Of a stretch of 34,926 bases of DNA, positions 34,335 to 34,926 are shown piece by piece (within the stretch, counting starts at the first letter, position 1; every line of letters starts with the position of its first letter). The position numbers and the translations under genes were made by a program. This DNA comes from Eubacteriales bacterium. GTDB lineage: Bacteria > Bacillota > Clostridia > Tissierellales > Dethiosulfatibacteraceae. The stretch lies in NCBI GenBank assembly GCA_030694905.1, contig JAUYTY010000009.1:1-34926 (forward strand). The letters run 5' to 3'. The notes under the pieces were generated by a model. The model saw only the letters and a program-made list of their open reading frames with translations. It searched no databases and was not told the DNA's origin.

Positions 34335-34471
34335 ATGATTTTTGATGAACATACTGACATACTTTTAAAATGCAAAAAAGAGTCGTTTATGGAAATGAGA
34401 ATTACTTCAAGAATGCACACTTAAATAATTTAATGATAGGTTCAATTCAAATGATTATAGAGGGCATATAA
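34335..34471 (+). pseudogene. Remnant of an M19 membrane dipeptidase gene (frameshifted, truncated)
   Basis: AGGAGA precedes ATG 34335, which opens MIFDEHTDILLKCKKESF, matching the start of M19 dipeptidases (…FD.H.DIL…). After the GAAATGAGAAT stretch near 34391-34401 this frame soon stops at TAA 34422-34424. The next frame then continues the family pattern as ENYFKNAHLNNLMIGSI and ends at TAA 34469-34471. So about 45 residues of the N-terminus survive with one frameshift, and the remaining 250 or so residues have been lost. The MoaD/ThiS gene starts directly afterwards. The assignment rests on a short match and is moderately sure. Confidence 0.6.
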
Positions 34472-34741
34472 ATGATCGTACATATTTTGTATAGTGGGAC
34501 ATTATTTAGTGTAACAAAAAAATCATATGAAATGTTAGAATTCAAAACTGAGATCAAATTAGAAGAATTAATCAATTCTTTAGTGCTTATCTATGGGGAA
34601 AAATTTGCCGATAGCATTTTTGATAAGGATATGGCGACGTTAAAAGTTCCGATTTTTAGAAGTGGAAAAAAGTTAAATTTAAATGACACTATTAAAAACG
34701 AAGAAAGACTAATTTTTTCATTTGCTGTATTTGGCGGTTAA
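34472..34741 (+). CDS. MoaD/ThiS-family sulfur carrier protein
   Basis: This 89-residue ubiquitin-like protein ends in FAVFGG. The C-terminal Gly-Gly is the site that is adenylated and thiocarboxylated in MoaD and ThiS. Its position 23 bases before an aldehyde:ferredoxin oxidoreductase gene is a common pairing, in which the MoaD-like protein is thought to provide the dithiolene sulfur of the tungstopterin cofactor. AGAGGG lies just before the ATG. The activating MoeB/ThiF enzyme is not seen here and may lie beyond the window. Confidence 0.88.
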   Translation: MIVHILYSGTLFSVTKKSYEMLEFKTEIKLEELINSLVLIYGEKFADSIFDKDMATLKVPIFRSGKKLNLNDTIKNEERLIFSFAVFGG

Positions 34742-34764
34742 TAAAATTTTGAAAGGAAGATATT

Positions 34765-34926
34765 ATGATATATGGATATAACGGAAAAGTATTACATGTA
34801 AATTTGACAGACAGAACATATTCTGTCGAAGAACCTAGTTTGGAATTTTATAGAATGTATATAGGTGGCAGTGCAATGGGTACCTATTATTGCTTAAATG
34901 ACATACCTGCTGGAGCAGACCCTTTA
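34765..34926 (+). CDS. Aldehyde:ferredoxin oxidoreductase, N-terminal part (3' truncated by window)
   Basis: Only 54 residues are visible, but they match the start of tungsten-containing aldehyde:ferredoxin oxidoreductases: MIYGYNGKVLHVNLTDRTYS, then FYRMYIGGSAMGTYYCL. These enzymes oxidise aldehydes to carboxylic acids and pass the electrons to ferredoxin; the reaction can run backward at low potential. GAAAGGAAG precedes the ATG. It is directly downstream of the MoaD-like gene and would belong to the same operon. The ferredoxin gene at 23677 is a possible but unproven electron partner. Confidence 0.9.
   Translation, partial: MIYGYNGKVLHVNLTDRTYSVEEPSLEFYRMYIGGSAMGTYYCLNDIPAGADPL

Overview
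The window looks like chromosome of an anaerobic, low-G+C Firmicute of the class Clostridia. The evidence is A/T-rich DNA with strong AGGAGG-type ribosome sites, a clostridial 2[4Fe-4S] ferredoxin, the start of a tungsten-type aldehyde:ferredoxin oxidoreductase, a large Bacillus-type SRP RNA, and a gene order (ffs, dnaX, ybaB, recR, then Orn/Lys/Arg decarboxylase, tmk, darA, holB, ricT) that mirrors the origin-proximal order of Bacillus subtilis. A species cannot be named from this alone.

Left accessory region (1-10285, all + strand). It opens with the 3' part of a TAXI-type TRAP solute-binding protein and its fused permease. These are followed by a carboxylic-acid catabolic set: an MmgE/PrpD protein, a class III CoA-transferase, a single-chain aconitase-like hydratase, a PrpF-type isomerase and an HMG-CoA-lyase-type lyase. 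Together they suggest uptake of an unsaturated or branched di- or tricarboxylate, double-bond isomerisation, hydration of the free acid, CoA activation and retro-aldol cleavage to acetyl-CoA plus a 2-oxoacid. The substrate is unproven; itaconate/citraconate or trans-aconitate fit best. No methylcitrate synthase or PrpB lyase is present, so this is not the ordinary methylcitrate cycle.

Boundary (10286-10928). A wrecked ISNCY-type transposase with two 19-bp subterminal repeats separates the catabolic block from the conserved core.

Conserved core (10929-23887). A perfect-consensus promoter drives tRNA-Ser(GGA) and the SRP RNA, which lie three bases apart. Then come dnaX, ybaB and recR, an M20 amidohydrolase, a minus-strand YjiH-family membrane protein with a coding-like out-of-frame tail, nadE, a DMT permease, two small membrane proteins of unknown role, the PLP decarboxylase, tmk, darA, holB, ricT and a ferredoxin closed by a strong terminator. 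The genes serve replication-clamp loading, recombination repair, dTTP and NAD synthesis, c-di-AMP sensing and RNA-processing control.

Right accessory region (23888-34926, + strand). About 800 bases hold no intact gene but do hold a good promoter with two TetR-like palindromes. Then follow a GPH/MFS symporter, a metal-dependent amidohydrolase, a cytoplasmic CapA-type protein, a second DMT permease, a CocE/NonD (S15) hydrolase, an ASCH-DUF3795 fusion, an NhaC antiporter, a frameshifted M19 dipeptidase remnant, and a MoaD/ThiS sulfur carrier directly ahead of an AOR gene cut by the window end. This block reads as transport and hydrolysis of amides, esters or peptides, followed by the start of an aldehyde/2-oxoacid oxidation locus.
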